A DNA stretch of 64,000 bases, from assembly GCF_002754375.1 (NCBI RefSeq), contig NZ_PEFF01000001.1:1860001-1924000 (forward strand), read 5' to 3'. Origin of the DNA: Variovorax sp. 54 (GTDB lineage: Bacteria; Pseudomonadota; Gammaproteobacteria; Burkholderiales; Burkholderiaceae_C). The notes beneath the pieces are model-generated. The model searched no databases, had not been told where the DNA came from, and saw only the letters and a list, made by a program, of their open reading frames with translations. Both the position numbers and the translations under genes were made by a program. Shown here in pieces: positions 56,514-64,000 of the stretch. The first letter of the stretch is position 1. Each line of letters opens with the position of its first letter.

Positions 56514-57017
56514 TCAGCCCTTCACTTCGAGCTGGTTGTCCACCGACTTCACACCCTGCACCGCCTTGGCGATCTCTTCGGCGCGCGACTTGGCGGCGGC
56601 TGTCGGTGCCGGGCCCTTGAGGCTCACGGCGCCGCCCTTGGTGTCGACGTCGATCTTGATCGCACTCAGGTCCGGGTCCTTGGCCAGGCCGGCCGAGACC
56701 GAGGCGGTGATCGCGGCGTCGTCGACCGTGGCGGTCACGGCGGCGGTGGCGTCCTTGGTCGCTTCCTTCACATCGGCCACGGCGCCGGCCATGCCGGTCT
56801 TCGCATCGGCTGCGGCCTGTTCGGTCTTCGCCTTGGCATCGGAGGCCGCCTGCTCGGTCTTGGCGACCGCGCTGTCGAGCTTCTCGCCGGCCGTCTGATT
56901 GGCCGGCTTGTCGCAGGCGGCCAGGGTCAGTGCGGCGCCAGCCGCCAGCACGGCGAGCCAGGTGCGCGACGAGGCGAACGGGGCAAAGGAAGCGAGGGAA
57001 CGGTTCGATGTTGTCAT
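56514..57017 (-). CDS. BON-domain lipoprotein
   Basis: This is a 167-residue lipoprotein. From the ATG at 57017, preceded by an AGGAGGATTT ribosome-binding site, it has a signal ending in the lipobox LTLAAC. Next comes a repetitive helical stretch with repeated TEQAA-DAKAK units and then a C-terminal BON domain (DDAAITASVSAGLAKDPDLS...VDTKGGAVSLKGPAP). BON proteins bind membranes and respond to osmotic or envelope stress. Asp follows the lipid cysteine, an inner-membrane retention signal in E. coli. It is convergent with the DUF1328-DUF883 operon across a terminator. Confidence 0.9.
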   Translation of the reverse strand: MTTSNRSLASFAPFASSRTWLAVLAAGAALTLAACDKPANQTAGEKLDSAVAKTEQAASDAKAKTEQAAADAKTGMAGAVADVKEATKDATAAVTATVDDAAITASVSAGLAKDPDLSAIKIDVDTKGGAVSLKGPAPTAAAKSRAEEIAKAVQGVKSVDNQLEVKG

Positions 57018-57153
57018 GCGGAAATCCTCCTGCGGTCGGAATGAATGCATGGACCGGCTTGGTCCACGACGATCAATCTAGCGCCCGCGGCCTGCGCACG
57101 GGTGTCGCCGCAGGCCCGAAGCGCTGTAGGACAAGCAAGCGACGGCAGGCGGC

Positions 57154-57975
57154 TCAGGCGCTGACGATCCAGCCTTCGAGCGGGTCCATGGCCTGCGGCA
57201 ATCCGTAGCCGGGCCCCGGGCTGTCGGCGCGCTGGCGGGCCCAGGCGGCCTGCAGCAGGCACAGCACCGCATCGAGTTCATCGCCCTTCGCATCGGCCCT
57301 CAGCGCGTCGCGCTGCGCGGCTGTGAGGTCGAGCCGCAAACCGAGCCGCGTCTGTCCGGCCTCGAGCGCGGCCAGCAGGTCGGCGCGCGCGATCTCGCGC
57401 TCGGGCGACTGGCGCGCGAGGTCGTCGCTCTTGTAGCTGCGCCGGCCGATGAGTTCGCGCGCCAGCAGGCCCGGGTAGGCCTCCAGTGCGATGCGGTCCT
57501 TGTGGGTGCCCGTGTGCAGGCCCGGCAATGTCGCACCCGCCGCGAGCAGGCGCGGCACGCCAGCGTGCAGCATGTAGGCGACGGGTGGGTTCACCCATTT
57601 CATCGACGGACTCGAGCCAGCCGGTGCGTCGGTCGCACGGTGCGCGAACTTGCCGCCGACCGGGCGCGCCGCACAGAAGGCGGCGAAGGTGTCGCGGATC
57701 TCGGCACGGCTCAGGGCGGCGTAACGGGCGATCAGCGCGCTCCATGCCGTGGGCCATTGCAGGTGCTCGACCAGCTCGCGCGGCAGGCCAAAAGGAAAAT
57801 CGAAGCCACCGACCCAGGCGGGCGTGCCACGCAGCCAGTCGCCCCACGTCTCCAGCGAGGAGAAGCGATGCAGACCCGTGAGCACGACCCTGTGCGTGTC
57901 GGCCATCTCGCCGACGGCCACGACGATGGGTTTGCGGGCCGTCGGTGCGCTCGAGAAATCGCAGCCGAAGAGCAT
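57154..57975 (-). CDS. DUF429-domain protein
   Basis: This is a 273-residue protein with the opening GCDFSSAPTARKPIVVAVGE and VGGFDFPFGLPRELVEHL, matching DUF429, an RNase-H-like fold with acidic residues that could bind a metal. An ALEAYPGLLARELIG segment and a C-terminal DELDAVLCLLQAAWA helix complete the pattern. Nuclease activity is possible from the fold but not shown. It is 13 bases after the DMT transporter gene on the same strand. Confidence 0.85.
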   Translation of the reverse strand: MLFGCDFSSAPTARKPIVVAVGEMADTHRVVLTGLHRFSSLETWGDWLRGTPAWVGGFDFPFGLPRELVEHLQWPTAWSALIARYAALSRAEIRDTFAAFCAARPVGGKFAHRATDAPAGSSPSMKWVNPPVAYMLHAGVPRLLAAGATLPGLHTGTHKDRIALEAYPGLLARELIGRRSYKSDDLARQSPEREIARADLLAALEAGQTRLGLRLDLTAAQRDALRADAKGDELDAVLCLLQAAWARQRADSPGPGYGLPQAMDPLEGWIVSA

Positions 57976-57988
57976 CGCCCGCTTTCGG

Positions 57989-58870
57989 TCAGCCCAGTGC
58001 GAGCGCGATCACACCGGCCGCGATGAACAGCGCGCCCAGCAGCCTCAGCATGCGATCACCTTCGCGCAGGAGGTGCCCGCCGATCAGCGCGGCGAACAGC
58101 ATCGACACCTCGCGCGCCGGCGCGACGTGCGAAATGGGCGCCTGCTGCACCGCGTACAGCACGAGCACGTACGAGACGGGGCTGATCGCCGCCACCAGCA
58201 GCGCGTACTTCCACTGCTCGCGCCACATGCGCGCGGTGGTCGCGCGGTCTTGCAGCGCGGCGGGCAGCAGCAGCACGAGGCGCACGAAGTTGCTCATGTA
58301 GTCGAGCAGGATCGGCGACATCGCGAGGAACTTGACGGCGTAGCTGTCGGTGATCGTGTAGGCCGCGATGAAGGCGCCGGTCAGCACGCCGTAGCGCATG
58401 CCCTTTTGCACGCGCTCGCGCTGCACCGGGTCGTGCTTCTTGTGAAAGAGGCGCGGGCCACCGGCCACCAGGAACACACCGAGCACCACGCCGAAGATGC
58501 CGGCCACGCCGACGAGACTGATCTTCTCGCCGAGGAACAGGATCGCGACCAGCGACGAGAGCAGCGGCCCTGAGCCGCGTGCCAGCGGGTAGACCACGGT
58601 GAGATCGGACTTGCGGTAGCCGCGCAGCAGCACGACGTAATAGAAGACGTGCAGCACGCCGCTCAGCACGATGAAGGCCCACTCCTTCGAGCCCCAGGTC
58701 GGCACGACGCTCCAGCCGAGCGTGATGCCCACGGGCGCCCACACCACGGCCATGAACACGCCGCTCTGGAACGCAAAGCGCGAGTCGCCGTTCGCCTTCT
58801 TGGCGGCGATGTTCCAGCTGGCGTGAATGACCCCGGCCAGGAGGATCAGTGCAAAGGCGGAAAGCGGCAC
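57989..58870 (-). CDS. DMT-superfamily (EamA) transporter
   Basis: This is a 293-residue inner-membrane protein with about ten hydrophobic segments arranged as two EamA repeats of five helices. Landmarks are ASWNIAAKKANGDSRFAFQS near the N-terminus, YPLARGSGPLLSSLVAILFL in the first repeat and GGHLLREGDRMLRLLGALFI in the second. EamA exporters move amino acids, sugars or other metabolites; the substrate is unknown. It is followed by the DUF429 gene and preceded by a dispersed repeat that separates it from the BLUF gene. Confidence 0.9.
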   Translation of the reverse strand: MPLSAFALILLAGVIHASWNIAAKKANGDSRFAFQSGVFMAVVWAPVGITLGWSVVPTWGSKEWAFIVLSGVLHVFYYVVLLRGYRKSDLTVVYPLARGSGPLLSSLVAILFLGEKISLVGVAGIFGVVLGVFLVAGGPRLFHKKHDPVQRERVQKGMRYGVLTGAFIAAYTITDSYAVKFLAMSPILLDYMSNFVRLVLLLPAALQDRATTARMWREQWKYALLVAAISPVSYVLVLYAVQQAPISHVAPAREVSMLFAALIGGHLLREGDRMLRLLGALFIAAGVIALALG

Positions 58871-58900
58871 CTCGAGTCAGGCGAACCCGAGCGCCGCCGG

Positions 58901-58970
58901 GCCGCCCCAAGGCGCGAGCGGCCCCCTCGGGGGGCAGCGAGGACACGAAGTGCCGAGCGTGGGGGCCACG
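58901..58970. repeat. Dispersed intergenic repeat with strong hairpin
   Basis: This 70-base stretch, beginning GCCGCCCCAAGGCGCGAGCG and including the hairpin GCCCCCTCGGGGGGC (58921-58935), fills almost the whole gap between the BLUF and DMT transporter genes. I recognise the sequence type as one repeated in intergenic regions of Variovorax and relatives. The hairpin may act as a terminator after the folE-BLUF pair. Confidence 0.55.
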
Positions 58971-58973
58971 TGC

Positions 58974-59396
58974 TCAGTGGCGGCCGACGATGGCGGCGGT
59001 GGCCATCAGTTCTTCGAGCAGCGCGAGCGAGACCTTGCCCGATACCTTGTACGGGTCGAGTTCGGGCTTCTCGGAGTACTTGAGCAAGGTCGAGGCGTTG
59101 AGCTTCGAGAGGTTGACCTGCCCCATCGTCCAGCCGCCGAAACGGCGTTCGGAGATTTCTTCGTAGTGCAGCAGCACCACGTCCTTGTGGCGCGCATCGC
59201 GCTGGATATGGCCGTAGAGATCGCTGATGGCTTCGCGCCCGCCCTCGATCGCCTGCAGGAAGGTGCCCGCGCCGTAGCAGAGGATGCCGGTGATGCCGCA
59301 GGCCGGGTTGTGCATGCGCGATTTCGTGAGGATCGCCTCGATGGCCTCGGGGCTGGTATCGACGGCACGGCTGGCGTAAAGAAGACGGACCAGCAT
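58974..59396 (-). CDS. BLUF-domain blue-light photoreceptor protein
   Basis: This 140-residue protein is a short BLUF protein with a FAD-binding photosensor domain and a C-terminal helix pair. The residues of the light reaction are all present at the right spacing: Tyr7 (RLLYASRA), Asn30 (HNPACGITG), Gln48 (FLQAIEGG), Trp89 and Met91 (FGGWTMG). No output enzyme domain is attached, so it must signal by binding a partner. It lies 3 bases after folE on the same strand and is surely co-transcribed with it. Confidence 0.92.
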   Translation of the reverse strand: MLVRLLYASRAVDTSPEAIEAILTKSRMHNPACGITGILCYGAGTFLQAIEGGREAISDLYGHIQRDARHKDVVLLHYEEISERRFGGWTMGQVNLSKLNASTLLKYSEKPELDPYKVSGKVSLALLEELMATAAIVGRH

Positions 59397-59399
59397 GGC

Positions 59400-60131
59400 T
59401 CAGCTCTTTCGTGGCAAGAGGGAAAGGAATTCGCGGCGCAGGCTCGGGTCCTTGAGGAACACGCCGCGCATGACGGAGTTGATCATCTTGCTGTCCATTT
59501 CCTTCACGCCGCGCCAGGCCATGCAGAAGTGCTCGGCTTCCATGACCAGCGCAAGGCCGTCGGGCTGCGTCTTTTCCTGGATCAGGTCGGCCAGCTGCAC
59601 CACGGCTTCTTCCTGGATCTGCGGACGGCCCATGACCCATTCGGCCAGGCGCGCGTACTTCGACAGGCCGATCACGTTCGTGTGCTCGTTGGGCATCACG
59701 CCGATCCAGAGCTTGCCGATGATCGGGCAGAAGTGGTGCGAGCAGGCGCTGCGCACGGTGATCGGGCCGACGATCATCAGCTCGTTCAAGTGCTCGGCGT
59801 TGGGAAACTCGGTGAGCGGCGGCGGCGGCACGTAGCGGCCGCGGAACACCTCGTTGAGGTACATCTTGGCCACGCGGCGCGCGGTGTTGTCGGTGTTGTG
59901 GTCGTTCTCGACGTCGATGACCAGGCTCTCGAGCACGCCCTTCATCTTGACCTCGACCTCGTCGAGCAGTGACTCCAGCTCGCCGGGTTGAATGAACTCG
60001 GCGATGTTGTCGTTGGCGTTGAAACGCTTGCGCGCTGCATTCAGTCGCTCGCGGATCTTGACGGAGACGGGGGTGCCCTCGTCATCGTCTTTTCGATCGG
60101 GAAGCGGTTCGACGTCGGTTTTCCTCAGCAT
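59400..60131 (-). CDS. folE: GTP cyclohydrolase I
   Basis: FolE turns GTP into dihydroneopterin triphosphate, the first step of folate and queuosine precursor synthesis. The 243-residue sequence has the zinc ligands in CSHHFCPIIGKLWIG and HFCMAWRGV, the catalytic LSKYARLAEW and EHFC regions, and ends LLPRKS. The ATG at 60131 is preferred over 60161, since the extra ten residues are not conserved. Its product also feeds the QueD-like protein. It is followed after 3 bases by a BLUF gene. Confidence 0.94.
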   Translation of the reverse strand: MLRKTDVEPLPDRKDDDEGTPVSVKIRERLNAARKRFNANDNIAEFIQPGELESLLDEVEVKMKGVLESLVIDVENDHNTDNTARRVAKMYLNEVFRGRYVPPPPLTEFPNAEHLNELMIVGPITVRSACSHHFCPIIGKLWIGVMPNEHTNVIGLSKYARLAEWVMGRPQIQEEAVVQLADLIQEKTQPDGLALVMEAEHFCMAWRGVKEMDSKMINSVMRGVFLKDPSLRREFLSLLPRKS

Positions 60132-60200
60132 GGCGGGGATCGTACCAGTGAATGGCTCCAAGGGATTCGGGCTGCAACGCCCGCCCCTTCTCGGAGCAAT

Positions 60201-60217
60201 GCTATCAATTAGGTAGC
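60201..60217. repeat. Second GCTAT..-type motif, overlapping a stop codon
   Basis: GCTATCAATTAGGTAGC resembles the motif at 34407-34423. It contains the stop codon of the endonuclease/phosphatase-fold gene (60205-60207) and lies in the 73-base gap before folE. The match between copies is partial, so common origin is suggested, not certain. Confidence 0.4.
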
Positions 60218-60975
60218 GCGAAGTCGGCTACCAGCGGAAGGTGATCGGACATTCGGGCCCAGATCGGGCCGCGCGGCACCGAGCAAGCCAGCGGCTCAAG
60301 CTTGCGGCCGTAGACGAAATCGAGCTGCGCCACCGGCAGCCGCGACGGATACGTGAGCGTGCGGGGGCCGCGCAGGTCGCTGGTGTCGCGCAGGCCCATG
60401 GCGTTCATGGCGTAGCGCATGCGCGCGCCCCAGTCGTTGAAATCGCCGGCCACCACCACGGCCTCGTCGGCCGGCACCTCGCGCTCGATGAACTCGCGCA
60501 GTCGGGCCACCTGCCGCACGCGGCTGCCCTTGATGAGCCCCAGGTGCACCACGATGGCGTGGATCGGGCGGCCCTCCACCTCGATCACTGCGTGCAGCAG
60601 GCCGCGCTGTTCGAAACGGTGGTCGGAGATGTCCTGGTGGCTGGTGCGGATCACCGGCCAGCGCGTGAGCAGCGCGTTGCCGTGCTCGCCATGGCGCGTG
60701 ACGGCGTTGGTCTCGTAGACGGCCGTGTAGCCCTCGGGCGCGAGAAAGTCGGCCTGCGGCAACTCGGGCCAGCGCGGAAAGCGGGCGGCGGCCTGGCGGT
60801 TCATCTTGCGCACTTCCTGCAGGCAGACGATGTCGGCATCGAGCTGCTCGATGGCGTGGCCCAGGTTGTGGATTTCAAGCCGCCGCGCCGGCCCGATCCC
60901 CTGCACACCCTTGTGGATGTTGTAGGTCGCGACCCGGAGGTTGTGCGTTGCTGCTGCGGCTGCCGGTGGGTTCAT
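60205..60975 (-). CDS. Endonuclease/exonuclease/phosphatase-family protein
   Basis: This 256-residue protein has the EEP fold: RVATYNIHKGVQG, then VCLQEVRKMN with the metal-binding Glu, VVAGDFNDWG with the catalytic Asp/Asn pair and MSDHLPLVADF at the end. All metal and catalytic residues are present. Members cleave DNA, RNA or phosphodiesters in lipids; no signal peptide is seen. Its start overlaps the nudB stop by four bases (60972-60975), so it is co-translated with nudB. Confidence 0.92.
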   Translation of the reverse strand: MNPPAAAAATHNLRVATYNIHKGVQGIGPARRLEIHNLGHAIEQLDADIVCLQEVRKMNRQAAARFPRWPELPQADFLAPEGYTAVYETNAVTRHGEHGNALLTRWPVIRTSHQDISDHRFEQRGLLHAVIEVEGRPIHAIVVHLGLIKGSRVRQVARLREFIEREVPADEAVVVAGDFNDWGARMRYAMNAMGLRDTSDLRGPRTLTYPSRLPVAQLDFVYGRKLEPLACSVPRGPIWARMSDHLPLVADFALPN

Positions 60976-61445
60976 CGCGCAAATTCTGGCAGCAACAGAA
61001 TGGCTTCGGCGTTCGACGGGGAAAAGCAGGCGTCGGCCGCCTCCTGGTACGGCAGCCACTTCCAGTCGGTGTGCTCGCGCGCGGCGAGCACGGGCGTCAG
61101 GCGCTCGGGCACGCACAGGCCGAACAGGTGCTCGGTGTTGTGGGTGATGCCGGGTTCGTAGCGCGCGCGCCAGCCGGGGTAGATCTCGTAGATGTTGCGC
61201 AGCTGCCAGTCGACCAGTTGCAACGCCAGCGGCGCGCCCTCGCCGCACTGGATGCCGGTTTCTTCGGCGACTTCGCGCGCCGCGGTGAGCATGAGCGGCT
61301 CGTCGAGGGCATCCTTGCTGCCGGTGACCGATTGCCAGAACTCATGGGCATCGGCGCGCCGGATCAGCAGCACGTCGAGCGCGGGCGTGTGGATCACGAC
61401 CAGCACCGACTCGGGGATCTTGAAGGGACGCGTATCAGAAGCCAC
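60972..61445 (-). CDS. nudB: Dihydroneopterin triphosphate diphosphatase (Nudix)
   Basis: NudB removes pyrophosphate from dihydroneopterin triphosphate in folate synthesis. The Nudix box is complete (AREVAEETGIQ, preceded by GSKDALDEP). A GTG at 61445 gives 157 residues, close to the 150 of E. coli NudB, and starts just before the conserved IPESVLVVIHT; an ATG at 61478 is the alternative. Either overlaps the CcdB-like gene. In many Proteobacteria nudB directly follows aspS; here a toxin-antitoxin pair lies between. The endonuclease-like gene overlaps its end. Confidence 0.88.
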   Translation of the reverse strand: MASDTRPFKIPESVLVVIHTPALDVLLIRRADAHEFWQSVTGSKDALDEPLMLTAAREVAEETGIQCGEGAPLALQLVDWQLRNIYEIYPGWRARYEPGITHNTEHLFGLCVPERLTPVLAAREHTDWKWLPYQEAADACFSPSNAEAILLLPEFAR

Positions 61446-61746
61446 TGAGCACAGCGTCCAATGCGGCTGCCACCTCACCGGCCCGGGGAGCGAGCGAGGC
61501 GACCGGCTTCTTGAGAAGTCTTGCTGAAAGAGGGGCCGCCAGATGCGGCATCAAGGACAAGGTTTCCCCGTCCATTTCCACGGTCGGGCACAAGTTGACC
61601 GGTGCCTGGCGCGCTCCAACGCGAAACACAGGAACGACAAGGCGGGTCGACAAGTGATCGAGCAGGCCGCTTTGCACGTCAACGACGTAGGGAACCGTCC
61701 GGCGCGCCTCAAGCCGAGGGTTCTCGTAGATGTCGAACTGTGCCAT
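61435..61746 (-). CDS. CcdB-family toxin homologue
   Basis: This 103-residue protein resembles CcdB, the gyrase poison of plasmid F: a FDIYENPRLEARRTVPYVVD start, DVQSGLLDHLSTRLVVPV strands and LCPTVEMDGETLSLMPHLAA. In CcdB the last three residues Trp-Gly-Ile are needed to trap gyrase; here the chain ends Ser-Gly-Phe, so the key tryptophan is missing. It directly follows the antitoxin gene (starts on the base after its stop) and overlaps nudB. Toxicity by gyrase poisoning is therefore uncertain. Confidence 0.88.
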   Translation of the reverse strand: MAQFDIYENPRLEARRTVPYVVDVQSGLLDHLSTRLVVPVFRVGARQAPVNLCPTVEMDGETLSLMPHLAAPLSARLLKKPVASLAPRAGEVAAALDAVLSGF

Positions 61747-62028
61747 TCAAGGCGCGTCCTGCCAGGCCACCATGCCCTCGCACCACAGCCCGTGCTTCTC
61801 CACCAGTTCGTTCTGTGCGGCGATCCAGTCCTTGTATTCCGCATTGAACTCGCGCTTGCGCTGCGCCATCGATTTCTTTTGCTCCAGCGCCTCGAGTTCC
61901 GCAAAGCGCGCCGCAGAAACAAGAACGACCGCCACGCGGTCGTTCTTCATCACGTGCACCGGTTCGCGCTCGGCTTGGCCGAGGTAGTAGCCGAATCGGT
62001 TCTTGGCTTCGGTGGCGGTGATCTGCAT
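61747..62028 (-). CDS. Phd/YefM-family antitoxin
   Basis: This is a 93-residue antitoxin. Its N-terminal half is a Phd/YefM DNA-binding domain (MQITATEAKNRFGYYLGQAE...VHVMKNDRVAVVLVS) and its C-terminal half is a charged helix (ELEALEQKKSMAQRKREFNA) that would wrap the toxin. The ATG at 62028 has a GGAG site; a longer frame begins further up but would cover the promoter. CcdB toxins usually pair with CcdA; here the partner is of the Phd class. It should repress its own operon through the palindromic region at 62044-62068. Confidence 0.88.
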   Translation of the reverse strand: MQITATEAKNRFGYYLGQAEREPVHVMKNDRVAVVLVSAARFAELEALEQKKSMAQRKREFNAEYKDWIAAQNELVEKHGLWCEGMVAWQDAP

Positions 62029-62043
62029 GGCTGGCTCCGGGGA

Positions 62044-62082
62044 GTGATTAGCCATTTTAGCCAATCACCCTGCCCGTGCCAA
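62044..62082 (-). promoter_or_regulatory. Promoter and operator region of the toxin-antitoxin operon
   Basis: Read on the minus strand, TTGGCA (62077-62082) and TAAAAT (62054-62059) are spaced by exactly 17 bases, a good sigma-70 promoter with the start codon 26 bases after the -10. The -10 lies within GTGATT...AATCAC (62044-62068), an imperfect inverted repeat that also contains GGCTAA twice. This is where the Phd-type antitoxin would bind to shut off the operon. Confidence 0.6.
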
Positions 62083-62092
62083 CCGACCGGCC

Positions 62093-63901
62093 TCAGGCCG
62101 CGGCTTGCGGCGTGTTGCGCAGCTTGATGTGCAGTTCGCGCAGCTGCTTCTCGTCGACCGGGCTCGGCGCCTGCGTCAGCAGGTCTTGCGCGCGCTGGGT
62201 CTTGGGGAAGGCGATCACGTCGCGGATCGACTCGGCGCCGGTCATGAGCATGACGAGACGGTCCAGGCCGATGGCGATGCCGCCGTGCGGCGGGGCGCCG
62301 TACTGCAGCGCGTCCAGCAGGAAGCCGAACTTGAGCTGCGCGTCTTCGGCGCTGATCTTCAGCGCGCGGAACACCTTGCTCTGCACTTCCTCGCGGTGGA
62401 TACGCACCGAGCCGCCCCCCATCTCGATGCCGTTGAGCACCATGTCGTAGGCCTTGGCAATGCACTTCTCGGGCGCGGTGTCCATGAGGTCTTCATGGCC
62501 GTCCTTCGGTGCGGTGAACGGGTGGTGCACGGCGCTCCAGCGCTGGCCTTCCTCGTCGAACTCGAACATCGGGAAGTCGACCACCCACAGCGGGGCCCAG
62601 CGGTCCTCGAAGAGGCCGGCCTTCTTGCCGAAGGCGCTGTGGCCGATCTTCACGCGCAGCGCGCCGATGGCGTCGTTGACGACCTTTTCCTTGTCGGCGC
62701 CGAAGAACAGGATGTCGCCGTTGCGGGCGCCGGTGCGGGCGATGATCTCGGCCAGCGTGGCGTCGTCGAGGTTCTTGACGATCGGGCTTTGCAGGCCTTC
62801 GCGGCCGGCGGCTGCGTCGTTGACCTTGATGTAGGCCAGGCCCTTGGCGCCGTAGATCTTCACGAACTCCTGGTACGCGTCGATCTCGCCGCGCGACAGG
62901 CCGCCCTCGGCACCGCCGCCGGGCACGCGCAGTGCGACGACGCGGCCGCCGGTCATGGTGGCGGCATTCGAGAACACCTTGAACTCGACGCGCTTCATCA
63001 GCTCGGTGAGTTCGGTGAATTCGAGCTTCACGCGCAGGTCGGGCTTGTCCGAGCCGTACTTGAACATCGCGTCGGCGTAGCTCATGGTCGGGAACACCGG
63101 CAGGTCGATGTCCGCGGCGTTGCGGAACATGGTGCGGACCATGCCTTCGAACATCTCGCGGATTTCTTCTTCGGCGAGGAACGAGGTCTCGATGTCGATC
63201 TGCGTGAACTCAGGCTGGCGGTCGGCGCGCAGGTCTTCGTCGCGGAAGCACTTCACGATCTGGTAGTAGCGGTCGTAGCCGGCCACCATCAGGAGCTGCT
63301 TGAAGAGCTGGGGTGACTGCGGCAGCGCGAAGAAGCTGCCGTCGTGCACGCGGCTGGGCACGAGGTAGTCGCGCGCGCCTTCGGGCGTGGACTTGCCGAG
63401 CATCGGCGTCTCGATGTCGATGAAGCCGTTGGCGTCGAGGAACTTGCGCGTTTCCATCGTCACCTTGTAGCGCAGCATCATGTTGCGCTGCATAGCCGGG
63501 CGACGCAGGTCGAGCACGCGGTGCGTGAGGCGGGTGGTTTCCGACAGGTTGTCGTCGTCCAGCAGGAACGGGGGCGTGACCGAGGGGTTCAGCACCTTCA
63601 GTTCGTGGCACAGCACTTCGATCTTGCCGCTCTTGAGGCTGTCGTTGGTCGTGCCTTCGGGGCGCGAACGCACCAAGCCGGTGATCTGCACGCAGAACTC
63701 GTTGCGCAGGTTCTCGGCCACGGCGAAGGTCGAGGCGCGGTCGGGGTCGCACACCACCTGCACGTAGCCTTCGCGGTCGCGCACATCGATGAAGATCACG
63801 CCGCCGTGGTCACGGCGACGGTTGACCCACCCGCACAGGGTGACGGTCTGGCCCAACAGGGCTTCGGTCACAAGACCGCAATAGTGAGTACGCATGGCCA
63901 T
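62093..63901 (-). CDS. aspS: Aspartyl-tRNA synthetase
   Basis: This class II synthetase charges tRNA(Asp). It has 602 residues: an OB-fold anticodon domain ([20 protein letters not shown]), the class II catalytic core ([33 protein letters not shown]) and a C-terminal motif 3 ([20 protein letters not shown]). The His in RRRDHGG stands where E. coli has Leu; this residue marks non-discriminating AspRS that also make Asp-tRNA(Asn). ATGs at 63901 and 63895 are both possible starts. The 99 bases after 63901 show no gene. Confidence 0.96.
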   Translation of the reverse strand: MAMRTHYCGLVTEALLGQTVTLCGWVNRRRDHGGVIFIDVRDREGYVQVVCDPDRASTFAVAENLRNEFCVQITGLVRSRPEGTTNDSLKSGKIEVLCHELKVLNPSVTPPFLLDDDNLSETTRLTHRVLDLRRPAMQRNMMLRYKVTMETRKFLDANGFIDIETPMLGKSTPEGARDYLVPSRVHDGSFFALPQSPQLFKQLLMVAGYDRYYQIVKCFRDEDLRADRQPEFTQIDIETSFLAEEEIREMFEGMVRTMFRNAADIDLPVFPTMSYADAMFKYGSDKPDLRVKLEFTELTELMKRVEFKVFSNAATMTGGRVVALRVPGGGAEGGLSRGEIDAYQEFVKIYGAKGLAYIKVNDAAAGREGLQSPIVKNLDDATLAEIIARTGARNGDILFFGADKEKVVNDAIGALRVKIGHSAFGKKAGLFEDRWAPLWVVDFPMFEFDEEGQRWSAVHHPFTAPKDGHEDLMDTAPEKCIAKAYDMVLNGIEMGGGSVRIHREEVQSKVFRALKISAEDAQLKFGFLLDALQYGAPPHGGIAIGLDRLVMLMTGAESIRDVIAFPKTQRAQDLLTQAPSPVDEKQLRELHIKLRNTPQAAA

Positions 63902-64000
63902 AGGAAGGACTTCCGGCGCCGTCGTGGCGCGTTCGTTTTTTATGAGTTGGATGGCTTCACCGTCACCGCGGGGGGGCTGCCTGGAACGACCACCCCCATC

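Noticed and set aside
57089..57116. GGCCTGCG/CGCAGGCC hairpin between the BON and DUF429 genes
   Set aside because: It is an 8-bp stem with a 12-base loop in a GC-rich 136-base gap with no T-run; it may be chance and has no clear gene end to serve.

Overview
The window is GC-rich chromosomal DNA (roughly two thirds G+C by eye) from a betaproteobacterium of the order Burkholderiales, most likely family Comamonadaceae (Variovorax-like). The evidence is a Bug-type (TctC) solute receptor, a CX14CX2C-type QueE, the order rhodanese-grxC-secB-gpsA, gpmA-ctpA-moeB next to each other, and two kinds of intergenic repeat that I associate with this family. I see no rRNA, tRNA, CRISPR array, transposase or prophage gene. 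Coding density is very high, many genes overlap by the ATGA pattern, and no gene-free stretch exceeds 300 bases.

Layout. 1-4479: an ABC transporter of the phosphonate/selenate type (receptor cut by the window edge, ATPase, two permeases) followed by the selenium-dependent tRNA enzyme MnmH. 4404-13151: a molybdenum/formate block on the minus strand: a YdeP-like molybdopterin oxidoreductase, a small winged-helix protein, FdhD, a molybdate transporter (ModB, ModA, a short ModC), a one-domain ModE-like regulator, TrmO and a LysR regulator, with a nitroreductase pair on the plus strand. 13200-15591: ApbC and a patatin phospholipase. 15623-19838: a nitrogen-scavenging group with an unusual natural fusion of diaminopropionate ammonia-lyase to a carbamoylase-type hydrolase, an M20 aminoacylase and a divergent Lrp regulator. 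19849-26126: miscellaneous metabolism ending in metG.

26147-29808: a catabolic operon (GntR regulator, crotonase-fold protein, Bug receptor, class III CoA transferase). 29843-34364: a small lipoprotein, a HoxX-like protein without any hydrogenase genes nearby, a SulP transporter, a BamE-domain lipoprotein and DUF3460. 34433-39774: scpA, nadB, panB, panC, queE, queD. 39808-42128: an amidase and its AraC regulator. 42244-46618 (minus): rhodanese, grxC, secB, gpsA, nadC, nadA; with nadB this gives the whole de novo quinolinate-to-NaMN route. 46691-49847: gpmA, ctpA, moeB. 49867-51888: an AsmA protein. 52128-57017: an orphan receiver, a NarL-type regulator, a CHASE3 histidine kinase and a run of small envelope/stress proteins (DUF1328, DUF883, holin-like, BON lipoprotein).

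57154-63901 (minus): aspS, a Phd-type antitoxin with a CcdB-like toxin inserted between aspS and nudB, nudB, an endonuclease/phosphatase-fold protein, folE coupled to a BLUF photoreceptor, a DMT transporter and a DUF429 protein.

The most noteworthy points are the DapAL-carbamoylase fusion, several clean palindromes placed where an adjacent regulator would be expected to act (fdh, lrp, gntR, hoxX/sulP and toxin-antitoxin loci), the mixed Phd/CcdB pair, the folE-BLUF pair, and family members with changed catalytic residues (QueD-like, crotonase, CcdB).
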